Shown here: piece by piece, positions 33,335 to 42,151 of the stretch
Layout: each line of letters opens with the position of its first letter
How positions within the stretch are numbered: position 1 is the first letter of the stretch
NCBI GenBank assembly: GCA_029202845.1
Contig: CP119315.1
Span: forward strand, 2,945,001 to 3,009,000
DNA: 64,000 bases
Source: Candidatus Sphingomonas colombiensis
Lineage (GTDB): Bacteria; Pseudomonadota; Alphaproteobacteria; Sphingomonadales; Sphingomonadaceae
Direction: 5' to 3'
Made by a program: the position numbers and the translations under genes
Notes under the pieces: model-generated
The model's input: only the letters and a program-made list of their open reading frames with translations
The model's database searches: none
What the model was told of the DNA's origin: nothing

Positions 33335-34594
33335 ATGCGTCGTGTCGTCGTCACCGGCCTAGGCCTGGTCACCCCGCTCGGCAGTAATGTCGAGACGGCC
33401 TGGGCCAATATCATCGCCGCACGTTCGGGCGCTGGCCCGATCACCCATTTCGATGCGTCGGATCAGAAATGCCGCATCGCCTGCGAGGTGAAGCCGGCCG
33501 ATCACGAATATGGCTTCGATCCGTCGAAGCGCGTCGATCACAAGATTCAGCGTCAGGTCGATCCTTTCATCATCTTCGGCATCGATGCCGCCGGGCAAGC
33601 GCTGGAAGACGCCGGCCTGACCGAGATGAGCGAAGCCGAACGGCTGCGCGCCGGTTGCTCGATCGGCGCGGGCATCGGTGGCCTGCCGGGCATCGCGAGC
33701 GAATCGATCGTGCTCCACGAAAAGGGGCCGGGCCGAGTTTCGCCGCATTTCGTCCACGGGCGGCTGATCAACCTGATCTCCGGTCAGGTCTCGATCAAAT
33801 ACGGGCTGATGGGGCCGAATCACGCGGTCGTCACCGCTTGCTCCACCGGCGCGCATTCGATCGGCGACGCCGCGCGGATGATCGCGATGGACGATGCCGA
33901 CGTGATGCTGGCGGGCGGCGCGGAAGGCGCGATCTGCCCGCTCGGCATCGCCGGCTTCGCGCAGGCGCGCGCGCTCTCGACCAATTTCAACGACGCGCCG
34001 GAAAAGGCGAGCCGCCCCTATGATCGTGATCGCGACGGTTTCGTGATGGGCGAGGGCGCTGGCGTCGTCGTGCTCGAGGAATATGAGCGGGCGAAGGCGC
34101 GCGGCGCGAAAATCTATGCGGAAGTGATCGGCTACGGCCTATCGGGCGATGCCTATCACGTCACCGCGCCGCACCCGGAAGGGTCGGGCGCGTTCCGCTC
34201 GATGGAAATGGCGATGCGCAAGAGCGGCCTCGCGCTGTCCGACATCGACTATATCAACGCGCACGGCACCTCGACCCCGCTTGGCGACGAGCTGGAGCTG
34301 GGCGCGGTGCGCCGGCTGTTCGGCGACGCGCTCGGCGGGCTGTCGATGTCGTCGACCAAGTCGGCGATCGGGCATCTGCTGGGCGGCGCCGGGGCGGTCG
34401 AATCGATCTTCTGCATCCTCGCGCTGCGGGATCAGATCGTGCCGCCGACGCTGAACCTCGACAATCCGAGCGAGAATTGCATCGGCGTGGACCTCGTCCC
34501 GCATGTCGCGAAGAAGCGGAAGGTGCGCGCGGTGCTGAACAATTCGTTCGGCTTCGGCGGCACCAACGCCTCGCTGGTGATGAAGGCGGTTTAA
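33335..34594 (+). CDS. fabF: 3-oxoacyl-ACP synthase II
   Basis: Condensing enzyme of fatty acid elongation, 419 residues. The catalytic Cys lies in VTACSTGAHSIGDA, the two His in NAHGTSTPLGD and GHLLGGAGAVE, and the end FGFGGTNASLVM is typical. It is separated from acpP by the REP-like repeat and preceded by CGGAGAG as ribosome site. Confidence 0.98.
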   Translation: MRRVVVTGLGLVTPLGSNVETAWANIIAARSGAGPITHFDASDQKCRIACEVKPADHEYGFDPSKRVDHKIQRQVDPFIIFGIDAAGQALEDAGLTEMSEAERLRAGCSIGAGIGGLPGIASESIVLHEKGPGRVSPHFVHGRLINLISGQVSIKYGLMGPNHAVVTACSTGAHSIGDAARMIAMDDADVMLAGGAEGAICPLGIAGFAQARALSTNFNDAPEKASRPYDRDRDGFVMGEGAGVVVLEEYERAKARGAKIYAEVIGYGLSGDAYHVTAPHPEGSGAFRSMEMAMRKSGLALSDIDYINAHGTSTPLGDELELGAVRRLFGDALGGLSMSSTKSAIGHLLGGAGAVESIFCILALRDQIVPPTLNLDNPSENCIGVDLVPHVAKKRKVRAVLNNSFGFGGTNASLVMKAV

Positions 34595-34640
34595 TCCGCA
34601 ACGCCCGCGCCGCTTCGGTGGCGCGGGTATAGGAATATCC

Positions 34641-35609
34641 ATGCGCAAGCTCGGTTGCTTCGGAATGTTGCTCGGCCTGCTGGGCATCGCCGCGCTTGCG
34701 TGGCTGGCGCATGATTGGAGCGGTGCGGGCCCGGCGGCCAAGCCGGTCGCGGTCATCGTGCCGGAGGGCGCATCGCTCTCCCGCGCCGCGACTGAGCTGC
34801 AAAAGGCCGGGGCTATCCGATCGGCGACGCGTTTCCGGGGTTACGCCCGCGTGTTCGGCAATGGCCAGCCGATCAAGGCCGGGGAATATGCCATTCCCGC
34901 TCACGCCAGCGCCTCCGAGGTGCTGGCGCTGATGCAGGAAGGCAAGGTCCGCCAGCGGCTGATCCCGGTGCCGGAAGGCTATCCTTCGATCCTCGTTCAC
35001 GAGGCGCTGATGAGCGCCGACGGGCTGGTTGGCGAGGTGCCGGTTCCGGCGGAGGGCTCGATCCTGCCCGACAGCTATGCCTATCAGACGGGCGATACGC
35101 GTGCGGCGGTGGTCGCACGGATGCAAAAGGCGATGCGCGACTATCTCGCCGCAGCGTGGAAGCGGCGCAAGCCGGGGATCGCGGTGACCACCCCGGAACA
35201 GGCGATCATCCTCGCCTCGATCGTAGAGAAGGAAACCGGCAAGCCGAGCGAACGGCGTGAGGTCGCCGCGGTTTATGCCAATCGCCTGAAGCGCGGGATG
35301 CCGCTCCAGGCCGATCCGACGGTGATCTATCCGATCACCAAAGGTAAGCCGCTCGGCCGCCGCATCCTGCAATCGGAGCTGCGCGCGAAAAACGGGTATA
35401 ACACCTATGCCGAAGCCGGCCTGCCGGCTGGCCCGATCGCCAATCCCGGGCGCGCCTCGATCGATGCGGTGCTGGATCCGGCGCAGACCGCCGCGCTCTA
35501 TTTCGTAGCTGACGGCACCGGCGGCCATGTGTTCGCCAACACGCTCGATCAGCACAATGCGAATGTGAAGAAATGGTACGCCATCCGCCGTGCGCGCGGG
35601 GAAATGTAG
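34641..35609 (+). CDS. mltG: Endolytic murein transglycosylase MltG
   Basis: Membrane-anchored lytic transglycosylase that ends nascent glycan strands. The 322-residue protein has one N-terminal membrane segment (residues 5-25), a LysM-like region (VIVPEGASLSRAATEL) and the YceG catalytic domain with the Glu in ILASIVEKETGKPSE and the downstream QADPTVIYPITKG and PIANPGRASIDAVL. It follows fabF by 46 bases, the usual order in this group. Confidence 0.95.
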   Translation: MRKLGCFGMLLGLLGIAALAWLAHDWSGAGPAAKPVAVIVPEGASLSRAATELQKAGAIRSATRFRGYARVFGNGQPIKAGEYAIPAHASASEVLALMQEGKVRQRLIPVPEGYPSILVHEALMSADGLVGEVPVPAEGSILPDSYAYQTGDTRAAVVARMQKAMRDYLAAAWKRRKPGIAVTTPEQAIILASIVEKETGKPSERREVAAVYANRLKRGMPLQADPTVIYPITKGKPLGRRILQSELRAKNGYNTYAEAGLPAGPIANPGRASIDAVLDPAQTAALYFVADGTGGHVFANTLDQHNANVKKWYAIRRARGEM

Positions 35610-35619
35610 GCGAGAAGCC

Positions 35620-35871
35620 TCACCCGTGCCCGCGGATCGCCTTCACCAGTTCCGCTTTCGACATGGTTGAGCGGCCCGCGATTCCGATCTTCCGCGCCTC
35701 GCTGTAAAGATCCTCCTTCGATCGCGTCTCCAGCTTCTGCCCGCGTGGATGCAGCGTGCCGGCGGCATGGGCATTGGCGATGCGCGCGGCCTTTTCCTTC
35801 GAATCGCCTTGCTTGAGCAACGCCTCGTAAAGCTTGTCGTCCTTGATCTGCGGGCCGTGGTCCCGTGCCAT
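35620..35871 (-). CDS. DUF7218 family small protein with Rho-N-like C-terminus
   Basis: The 83-residue, lysine-rich protein MARDHGPQIKDDKLYEALLKQGDSKEKAARIANA... resembles the DUF7218 family. Its last 33 residues (KEDLYSEARKIGIAGRSTMSKAELVKAIRGHG-like) look like the short helix-turn-helix motif at the start of Rho factor, a nucleic-acid-binding fold, so binding to nucleic acid is plausible. Function is unknown. The start is ATG 35871; a larger in-frame open reading region to 36039 runs through the purF leader and is ignored. Confidence 0.75.
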   Translation of the reverse strand: MARDHGPQIKDDKLYEALLKQGDSKEKAARIANAHAAGTLHPRGQKLETRSKEDLYSEARKIGIAGRSTMSKAELVKAIRGHG

Positions 35872-35986
35872 GCCGGTCTCCTGCTGTTTTCGGGGAAAAC
35901 GACCAGCAACGGCAATTGCTCCGGAACCGACAGTGACAAATCGGAGACAGGCACTATATGCGGCCTCGCACGACGCGAGCCCCGTA

Positions 35987-37444
35987 ATGCTGACCACGAA
36001 TCCTTTCGACGACGACCATCTGCACGAAGAGTGCGGCATCTTCGGGGTGTCAGGCGCTGATAGCGCCGCCGCTCTGGTGGCGCTGGGCCTTCACGCTTTG
36101 CAACACCGTGGCCAGGAGGCGGCGGGAATTACCGCTTTCGACGGTACGCAGTTCCGCACCCATCGCGCGATGGGCCATGTCGCGGGCAATTTCGACAGCG
36201 ACAGCGTGATTCGCGCGCTCGCCGGCTCGGTCGCCTGCGGACATGTCCGTTATTCGACCACGGGCGAAACGGCGCTGCGCAATGTTCAGCCCTTATATGC
36301 CGATCTCGCCACCGGTGGGTTTGCGATTGCGCATAACGGCAATATTTCCAATGCGATGCGGTTGCGGCGCGAATTGGTGCGGCGCGGTTCGATCTTCCAG
36401 TCGACCAGCGACACCGAAACAATCATCCACCTTGTCGCCACCTCCAGCTATCGCTCGCTGCTCGATCGTTTCATCGATGCGCTGAAGCAGGTTGAGGGCG
36501 CCTATTCGCTGATCGTGATGACGCCGGAAGGGATGATCGCCTGCCGCGATCCGCTGGGCATCCGGCCGCTGGTGATCGGCAAGCTCGGCGATGCGATCAT
36601 GTTCGCGTCTGAAACCGTCGCGCTGGACGTGGTCGGCGCGGAATTCGTCCGCTCGGTCGAACCGGGCGAGCTGGTGATCGTGCAGGGCGCGGAGATGCGC
36701 TCGATCCACCCGTTCGCGAAGGCGGCGGCGCGGCCGTGCATCTTCGAATGGGTTTATTTCTCGCGCCCGGATTCGATCGTCGACGATCTGTCCGTCTATT
36801 CGGTGCGCAAAGCGATCGGTGCCGAGCTGGCGCTCGAATCGCCGGTCGACGCCGATCTCGTGATCCCGGTGCCGGATTCGGGCGTGCCCGCCGCGATCGG
36901 ATATGCGCAGGAATCGGGCATTCCGTTCGAGCTGGGGATCATCCGCTCGCATTATGTCGGCCGCACCTTCATCCAGCCGGGCGACAAGGTTCGCCACCTG
37001 GGCGTGAAGCTGAAGCACAATGCCAATCGTGCGCTGATCAAGGGCAAGCGGGTGGTGCTGATCGACGATTCGATCGTGCGTGGCACCACCAGCGTGAAGA
37101 TCGTGCAGATGATGCGCGAAGCCGGCGCGATCGAGGTGCACATGCGCATCGCCAGCCCACCGACCAAGCATAGCTGCTTCTATGGCGTCGATACGCCCGA
37201 GCGCGAAAAGCTGCTCGCCGCGAAGCTCGATCTCGCCAGGATGACTGAATATATTGGCGCGGATTCGCTCGGCTTCGTCTCGATCGACGGGCTGTACAAA
37301 GCGCTGGGCGAACAGGGGCGCACCCAAGAGCGTCCGCAATATTGCGACGCCTGCTTCACCGGCGATTATCCCACCGTGCTGACCGATCATGACGAGCTGG
37401 CGGAGGTCGATCAATTCGCCCTGCTCGAAGAACGCGTCGCCTGA
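35987..37444 (+). CDS. purF: Amidophosphoribosyltransferase
   Basis: First step of purine synthesis: PRPP plus glutamine to phosphoribosylamine. The 485-residue protein (ATG 35987, MLTTNPFDDD) has a 15-residue propeptide before the catalytic Cys16 in EECGIFGVSG, as in other self-processed PurF proteins; then an Ntn glutaminase domain and a PRPP-binding domain (VVLIDDSIVRGTTS). Total length matches the family. Confidence 0.97.
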   Translation: MLTTNPFDDDHLHEECGIFGVSGADSAAALVALGLHALQHRGQEAAGITAFDGTQFRTHRAMGHVAGNFDSDSVIRALAGSVACGHVRYSTTGETALRNVQPLYADLATGGFAIAHNGNISNAMRLRRELVRRGSIFQSTSDTETIIHLVATSSYRSLLDRFIDALKQVEGAYSLIVMTPEGMIACRDPLGIRPLVIGKLGDAIMFASETVALDVVGAEFVRSVEPGELVIVQGAEMRSIHPFAKAAARPCIFEWVYFSRPDSIVDDLSVYSVRKAIGAELALESPVDADLVIPVPDSGVPAAIGYAQESGIPFELGIIRSHYVGRTFIQPGDKVRHLGVKLKHNANRALIKGKRVVLIDDSIVRGTTSVKIVQMMREAGAIEVHMRIASPPTKHSCFYGVDTPEREKLLAAKLDLARMTEYIGADSLGFVSIDGLYKALGEQGRTQERPQYCDACFTGDYPTVLTDHDELAEVDQFALLEERVA

Positions 37445-37457
37445 ACCCGAGCCTGAT

Positions 37458-38177
37458 ATGACCGACCAGAACAAGCCGCTCGCGGGGAAGCTCGCGCTCG
37501 TTACCGGCGCCTCGCGCGGCATTGGGGCGGCGACCGCCACCGCGCTTGCTGCACAGGGTGCGCATGTCGTGATCACCGCGCGTTCCGCGAAGGAACTGGA
37601 GGCGATCGAGCAGGCGATTTTCGATGCGGGTGGATCGGCGACGATCGCGCCGCTCGATCTGACCGAGACCGATGCGATCGCGCGGTTGGCCGCTGCGGTG
37701 GGCGAGCGCTGGAAAGCGCTCGACGTGCTGGTGCTCAACGCCGGAATGCTTGGCACGCTGGCATCAGTGCCGGCGATCGATCCCAAGGAACTGGCGCAGG
37801 TGCTGACGCTCAACGTGTCCGCGCAAGTCGCGCTGATTCAGGCGTTCGATCCGATGCTGAAGCAATCCGATGCGGGCAAGGTAATCGCGATCACCTCCTC
37901 CGTCGGGCGCAAGCCGCGCGCTTATTGGGGCGCTTACGGTGCATCCAAGGCGGCGATGGACACGCTTATCACCGCTTATGGTGACGAAGTGGGCGAGATC
38001 AGCCGCATCCGCACGGCGATCGTCGATCCCGGCGCGACGCGCACCGTGATGCGCGCGCGCGCCTATCCGGGTGAAGACCCGGCTTCGGTGAAAGAGCCGG
38101 GCGTGGTTGCGGCGCGCATCGTTGCGCTGGCCGTCGACGGTTTTGAAAACAACCATTTCGAGCGCGTCGAAGCCTGA
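37458..38177 (+). CDS. Short-chain dehydrogenase/reductase
   Basis: NAD(P)-binding SDR of 239 residues with TGASRGIGAATATAL, LNAGML (in place of NNAG), and catalytic Ser-x12-Tyr-x3-Lys in SVGRKPRAYWGAYGASKAA. It is close to the YciK-like group often found after purF in alphaproteobacteria; the substrate is unknown. ATG 37458 lies 14 bases after purF, so the two are likely cotranscribed. Confidence 0.85.
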   Translation: MTDQNKPLAGKLALVTGASRGIGAATATALAAQGAHVVITARSAKELEAIEQAIFDAGGSATIAPLDLTETDAIARLAAAVGERWKALDVLVLNAGMLGTLASVPAIDPKELAQVLTLNVSAQVALIQAFDPMLKQSDAGKVIAITSSVGRKPRAYWGAYGASKAAMDTLITAYGDEVGEISRIRTAIVDPGATRTVMRARAYPGEDPASVKEPGVVAARIVALAVDGFENNHFERVEA

Positions 38178-38186
38178 TTTTCGGGC

Positions 38187-38474
38187 CTATTTTGGCGGAT
38201 GCTCGCGAAGGCATTGCGCGATGATCGGCCGAAATTCGCCACGCGCGGGCTTTTTCTGAAGCTGCGCGACCGTTTTGGTGGCGAGTTGATGATCGGCAAC
38301 GCAGCCGCAGACCGTGGGCACGTCGATTCTGGCGGGTGCATTCCGTGCTTTCGTAACGCACTGTTTAACAGCCCTTTCGCGATACGATTTGCGGAACGAT
38401 TGTTCGTAGGCGGGGGTGTTTCCGCCGATGGCGCCGCCCTGAAGCGAGGCGGCGAGAAGTGCGATGGTCAACAT
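38187..38474 (-). CDS. Small secreted cysteine-containing protein
   Basis: A 95-residue protein with a signal peptide (MLTIALLAASLQGGAIGG) and a mature part with four cysteines (CVTKAR, VCGCVADH, QCLREH) in a pattern seen in conserved hypothetical alphaproteobacterial proteins; two disulfides are likely. No function can be stated. It converges with the preceding SDR gene, with 9 bases between the two stops. Confidence 0.7.
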   Translation of the reverse strand: MLTIALLAASLQGGAIGGNTPAYEQSFRKSYRERAVKQCVTKARNAPARIDVPTVCGCVADHQLATKTVAQLQKKPARGEFRPIIAQCLREHPPK

Positions 38475-38559
38475 TCGTACTAGCTAGGGCGCGGGCCTTA
38501 CCCATCCATTACCATGAGAATGATTGGCGGCGCGCGCGCCACGCGCTAACGCCAGCGTG

Positions 38560-39665
38560 ATGCTGTTTCCCCCTGATACCTGTCCCCGGATCGTCGTGAA
38601 GATCGGATCGGCGTTGCTCGTCGATGCCGAAGGCGGCGTGCGTCGCACCTGGCTGGAAGGGCATCGCGGCCGACATCGCCGAACGAGTCGCGTGCCGGGC
38701 AACAGGTCGCCGTCGTGTCGTCCCGGGGCGATCGCGCTTGGGGCGCGGCGGCTGGGTCTGGCCAAGGGCGGACGGGCAAGCCTTGAGGACGCGCAGGCAG
38801 CGGCAGCGACCGGCCAGATCGCGCTCGGCCATACCTGGGCGGAAGTGCTGGGCGGGGAGCGGGCTGACGGCGGCGCAGATCCTCGTCACGCTTGACGATC
38901 TGGAGGATCGACGGCGCTATCTCAACGCCTCCGCGACGCTGGGGCGGCTGCTTCAGCTCGGCGTAGTGCCAGTCATCAACGAGAATGATAGCGTCGCGAC
39001 GGAGGAAATCCGTTTCGGCGACAATGATCGGCTCGCGGCGCGGGTGGCGCAGGCGGCTGGCGCGCAAGGGCGTGGTGCTCCTGTCCGACATCGACGGGCT
39101 TTACGATCGCAACCCGGCGCAACCCGGCGCGCAGCATATCGCGCGGATCGAGCGGATCGATGCGAAGATCGCGGCGATGGCCGATACCGGCTCGGCATCC
39201 GGCATGGGCTCTGGCGGCATGGTGTCAAAAATCGAAGCGGCGCGGATCGCGGGCGGCGCCGGGGTGGCGCTGGCGATCGCCTCCGGGCGGATCGAGCGCC
39301 CTTTGTCGACCGACGCGCGGCATACGATCTTCGTCCCCGAAAAGCGCGCGCGGGCGCGCAAGGCGTGGCTTGCCGGGCGACTGACCGCGAAGGGGGCCAT
39401 CGCGGTCGATGCCGGCGCGGTGAAGGCTTTGGTGGAGGGGCGCAGCCTGCTCGCGGCGGGCGCGACCGGCGTGACCGGGCGTTTCGCACGCGGCGATGTG
39501 GTGACGATCGAAGGGCCGGACGGCGCGGTGGCGCGTGGCCTTGCCGAATATGATGCGGCGGAGGTGACGCAGCTGCTCGGCCGGCGCAGCGAGGAACATG
39601 AAGCGATCCTCGGCTACGCCCCGCGCGCGGCGCTGATCCATCGCAACCATATGGCATTGCTGTGA
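38560..39665 (+). pseudogene. proB: Glutamate 5-kinase, interrupted by five one-base insertions
   Basis: First step of proline synthesis. Segments of three reading frames together give a perfect ProB: kinase domain with VVKIGSALLV, VSSGAIALGARRLGL, VVPVINENDSVATEE, LLSDIDGLY and a C-terminal PUA domain (GAIAVDAGAVKAL). Five extra bases break the frame: about 38659-38661, 38693-38696, 38722-38724, 38861-38863 and 39065-39070. Three of them occur within 66 bases, and each lies in or next to a run of G or C. Removing all five gives one 366-residue protein starting at ATG 38560, the family length. A real gene decaying in vivo would show deletions and substitutions as well; sequencing error is the simpler reading. 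Confidence 0.85.
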
Positions 39666-40558
39666 TCCTCGCCCTCACCGGGGGGACCGGGTTCGTTGGG
39701 GGGCATGTGATCCGCCGGGCGCTGGAGGCGGGGTACCAAGTGCGGGCGCTCGCCCGACGCGCACAGCCCGCGCGGGACGGCGTGACGTGGATCGCCGGCG
39801 CGCTCGACGATCCGGCCGCGCTCGCCACGCTGACGGCACAGGCGGATGCGGTGATCCATATCGCGGGCGTGGTGAACGCGCCTGATCGCGCGGGCTTCGT
39901 CGCGGGAAATATCGACGGGACGCGCGCGATCGTGGAGGCGACGGCGCCGGGGACGCGCTTCGTCCATGTCTCCTCGCTTTCGGCGCGCGAGCCGCAGCTT
40001 TCGATCTATGGCTGGTCGAAACATGAGGCGGAGGCCGTGATCGCGGCATCCGCCCTTGCATGGGATATGGTGCGGCCGCCTGGAATCTACGGCCCGGGCG
40101 ATATGGAAATGCTGGACGTATTCCGCTTCGCCCGGTCGGGCTTCTCGATCACGCCGCCGCCGGGGCGGGTTTCGTGGATCCACGTCGACGATCTCGCGCG
40201 GCTGCTGGTGAAGCTGGCGGAAACGCCCGCGTCGCGCGCCATCTATGAGGTAGATGATGGGCGTGAGGGCGGCTGGACCCATCACGAGTTCGCGGTGGCG
40301 ATCGGGGCTGCGCTGGGGCGCAGGGTTCGTCCGATCGCGCTGCCGCCTGCACTATTGCGGCTTGGCGCGCGGATCGATGGACTGATGCGCGGCAAAAACG
40401 CGAAACTCACCGCCGACCGGGTGGCCTATTTTTGTCACCCCGATTGGACGGTCGACCCTGCCAAACGCCCCACAGCCGAGATCTGGACACCCCGGATCGC
40501 GGGCGATGCGGGGCTGAAAGAAACGGTCGAAAGCTATCGCGCGGCCGGTTTGGTGTAG
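39662..40558 (+). CDS. NAD-dependent epimerase/dehydratase family protein
   Basis: The 298-residue extended SDR has TGGTGFVGGHVIRRAL at the start, IHIAGVV, and the catalytic YGWSKHEAE and RPPGIYGPGD. It resembles the atypical SDRs related to complex I subunit NDUFA9 and to nucleoside-diphosphate-sugar epimerases; the substrate is unknown. It starts with a GTG at 39662 that overlaps the proB stop by four bases, indicating that intact proB coding normally leads into this gene. Confidence 0.85.
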   Translation: MILALTGGTGFVGGHVIRRALEAGYQVRALARRAQPARDGVTWIAGALDDPAALATLTAQADAVIHIAGVVNAPDRAGFVAGNIDGTRAIVEATAPGTRFVHVSSLSAREPQLSIYGWSKHEAEAVIAASALAWDMVRPPGIYGPGDMEMLDVFRFARSGFSITPPPGRVSWIHVDDLARLLVKLAETPASRAIYEVDDGREGGWTHHEFAVAIGAALGRRVRPIALPPALLRLGARIDGLMRGKNAKLTADRVAYFCHPDWTVDPAKRPTAEIWTPRIAGDAGLKETVESYRAAGLV

Positions 40559-40571
40559 CTGGCGCGGCTCT

Positions 40572-41183
40572 TTATCGGAGCCCCGCCGCAGCGCGCGCTT
40601 TTGCGGTCACCTCAGCCATTGACGCGCCCGCGGGGGTCACCCAGCTTCCGCCGACGCACAGCACGCGATCGAACGCCAGCCAGTCAGGCGCGCTGGCTTC
40701 GGTGATCCCGCCGGTTGGGCAGAAGCGGCACTGGTGGAACGGGGCAGCCAACGCCTTCAGCGCCTTCAGCCCGCCGCTCGTTTCCGCCGGGAAGAATTTG
40801 AAATGCGTAAGGCCGAGGTCGAGCCCGCGCATGATGTCCCCGGCGGTCGCGATGCCCGGCAGAAAGGGTACGCCGCTGGCGACGATCGGTTGCGCCAGCC
40901 GCTCCGTGAGGCCGGGGGAGACGATGAATTCCGCACCGGCGTCCATCACCTGCTCGAACTGTTCGGTGGAGACGACGGTGCCCGCACCGACGATCACGCC
41001 GGGCACCTGCTTCATCTCGCGGATAGCATCGAGCGCGGCGGGGGTGCGCAACGTCACCTCCAGCACGCGCAGCCCGCCCGCGACGAGCGCTTCGGCGAGC
41101 GGTCGCGCGGTTGCCGCGTCATCGATGACGAGGACGGGGATCACCGCGCTGGTGCGCATGATCGCCTCGATGGTTGCGGACAT
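40572..41183 (-). CDS. eda: 2-keto-3-deoxy-6-phosphogluconate aldolase
   Basis: Last step of the Entner-Doudoroff path: KDPG to pyruvate plus glyceraldehyde-3-phosphate. The 203-residue TIM-barrel protein has the Schiff-base Lys in THFKFFPAET and the catalytic Glu in LEVTLRTP. Its ATG overlaps the glk stop. It ends the leftward zwf-pgl-edd-glk-eda operon. Confidence 0.96.
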   Translation of the reverse strand: MSATIEAIMRTSAVIPVLVIDDAATARPLAEALVAGGLRVLEVTLRTPAALDAIREMKQVPGVIVGAGTVVSTEQFEQVMDAGAEFIVSPGLTERLAQPIVASGVPFLPGIATAGDIMRGLDLGLTHFKFFPAETSGGLKALKALAAPFHQCRFCPTGGITEASAPDWLAFDRVLCVGGSWVTPAGASMAEVTAKARAAAGLR

Positions 41184-42151
41184 CAGCTATGCTCCTGCGC
41201 GAAAGCCGCCGCGGCGCCGAACAGGCCGGGCTGGGGATGGGTGATGAGTTTGACCGGGATCGCCGCCATCATCGATTGGAAGCGCCCCTTGGCGATGAAG
41301 CGATGCTCGAAGCCGGAGCGGAGCAGGCGATCCTTGATGCGCAGGCCAAGGCCGCCCGCGATCACCACGCTGTTAGCGCCGTGTGCCAGCGCGAGATCGC
41401 CCGCCACCGCGCCGAGCGCGAGACAGAAGCGATCGAGCGCGGCCAGCGCGATCGGATCGCTGCCTTCGAGTGCTTCCTGCCAGATTTCCTTGTCATCGCG
41501 GCTGGGGACAGCGCGTCCATCCAGCGCGGCGAGCGTTTCATAGATCGCGACGATGCCGGGACCGGCGCAGACCCGCTCGGCGGATACGCGGGTATAGGTT
41601 GAGCGCAGGCGCCCGACGAGCGCATCCTCGATCGCATCCAGCGGCGCATAATCGATATGCCCGCCCTCGGTCGGGAGGACGTGATAGCGGCCGGCGGCGC
41701 GCAGCACCTGTGCCACCCCGAGGCCGGTGCCGGGGCCGCAGACCGTGGTGACACCGCTGGGCGGCAACGGCGTGTCCGGACCGCAAAGATGCTCGAACTG
41801 ATCGTCCGGAAGTTGCGCAACCGAGTGACCAACCGCGCCGAAATCATTGATGATCGTATATATTTCGGCGTCGAGCCGCTCCGGGATCAGCGACGGGCGG
41901 ATCACCCATGGATTATTGGTGAGGCGGATCACGTCGCCTGTGATCGGCGACGCGACCGAAATCGCGGCAGCGCCGGGCAGGGGGCGATCGAGCGTCGCGG
42001 CAAACGCCTGCCATGCCGTCTGCAACGATGCGTGCTCGGCTGTCTTGAGCGTCACCGGCTCGCCGAGGTGCACCACCTTGCCGTCCGCCACTTCGGCGAT
42101 GGCGAAGCGCGCATGAGTGCCCCCGATATCGACTGCGACTGTTTCCATCAC
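41183..42151 (-). CDS. glk: Glucokinase
   Basis: ATP-dependent glucose phosphorylation, entry to the Entner-Doudoroff path. The 322-residue protein belongs to the Glk (PF02685) type: DIGGTHARFAIAEV at the N-terminus, NDFGAVGHSVAQLP with the catalytic Asp, GPGTGLGVAQV and TEGGHIDYAP. It starts directly at the edd stop and overlaps the eda start. Confidence 0.96.
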   Translation of the reverse strand: MMETVAVDIGGTHARFAIAEVADGKVVHLGEPVTLKTAEHASLQTAWQAFAATLDRPLPGAAAISVASPITGDVIRLTNNPWVIRPSLIPERLDAEIYTIINDFGAVGHSVAQLPDDQFEHLCGPDTPLPPSGVTTVCGPGTGLGVAQVLRAAGRYHVLPTEGGHIDYAPLDAIEDALVGRLRSTYTRVSAERVCAGPGIVAIYETLAALDGRAVPSRDDKEIWQEALEGSDPIALAALDRFCLALGAVAGDLALAHGANSVVIAGGLGLRIKDRLLRSGFEHRFIAKGRFQSMMAAIPVKLITHPQPGLFGAAAAFAQEHS

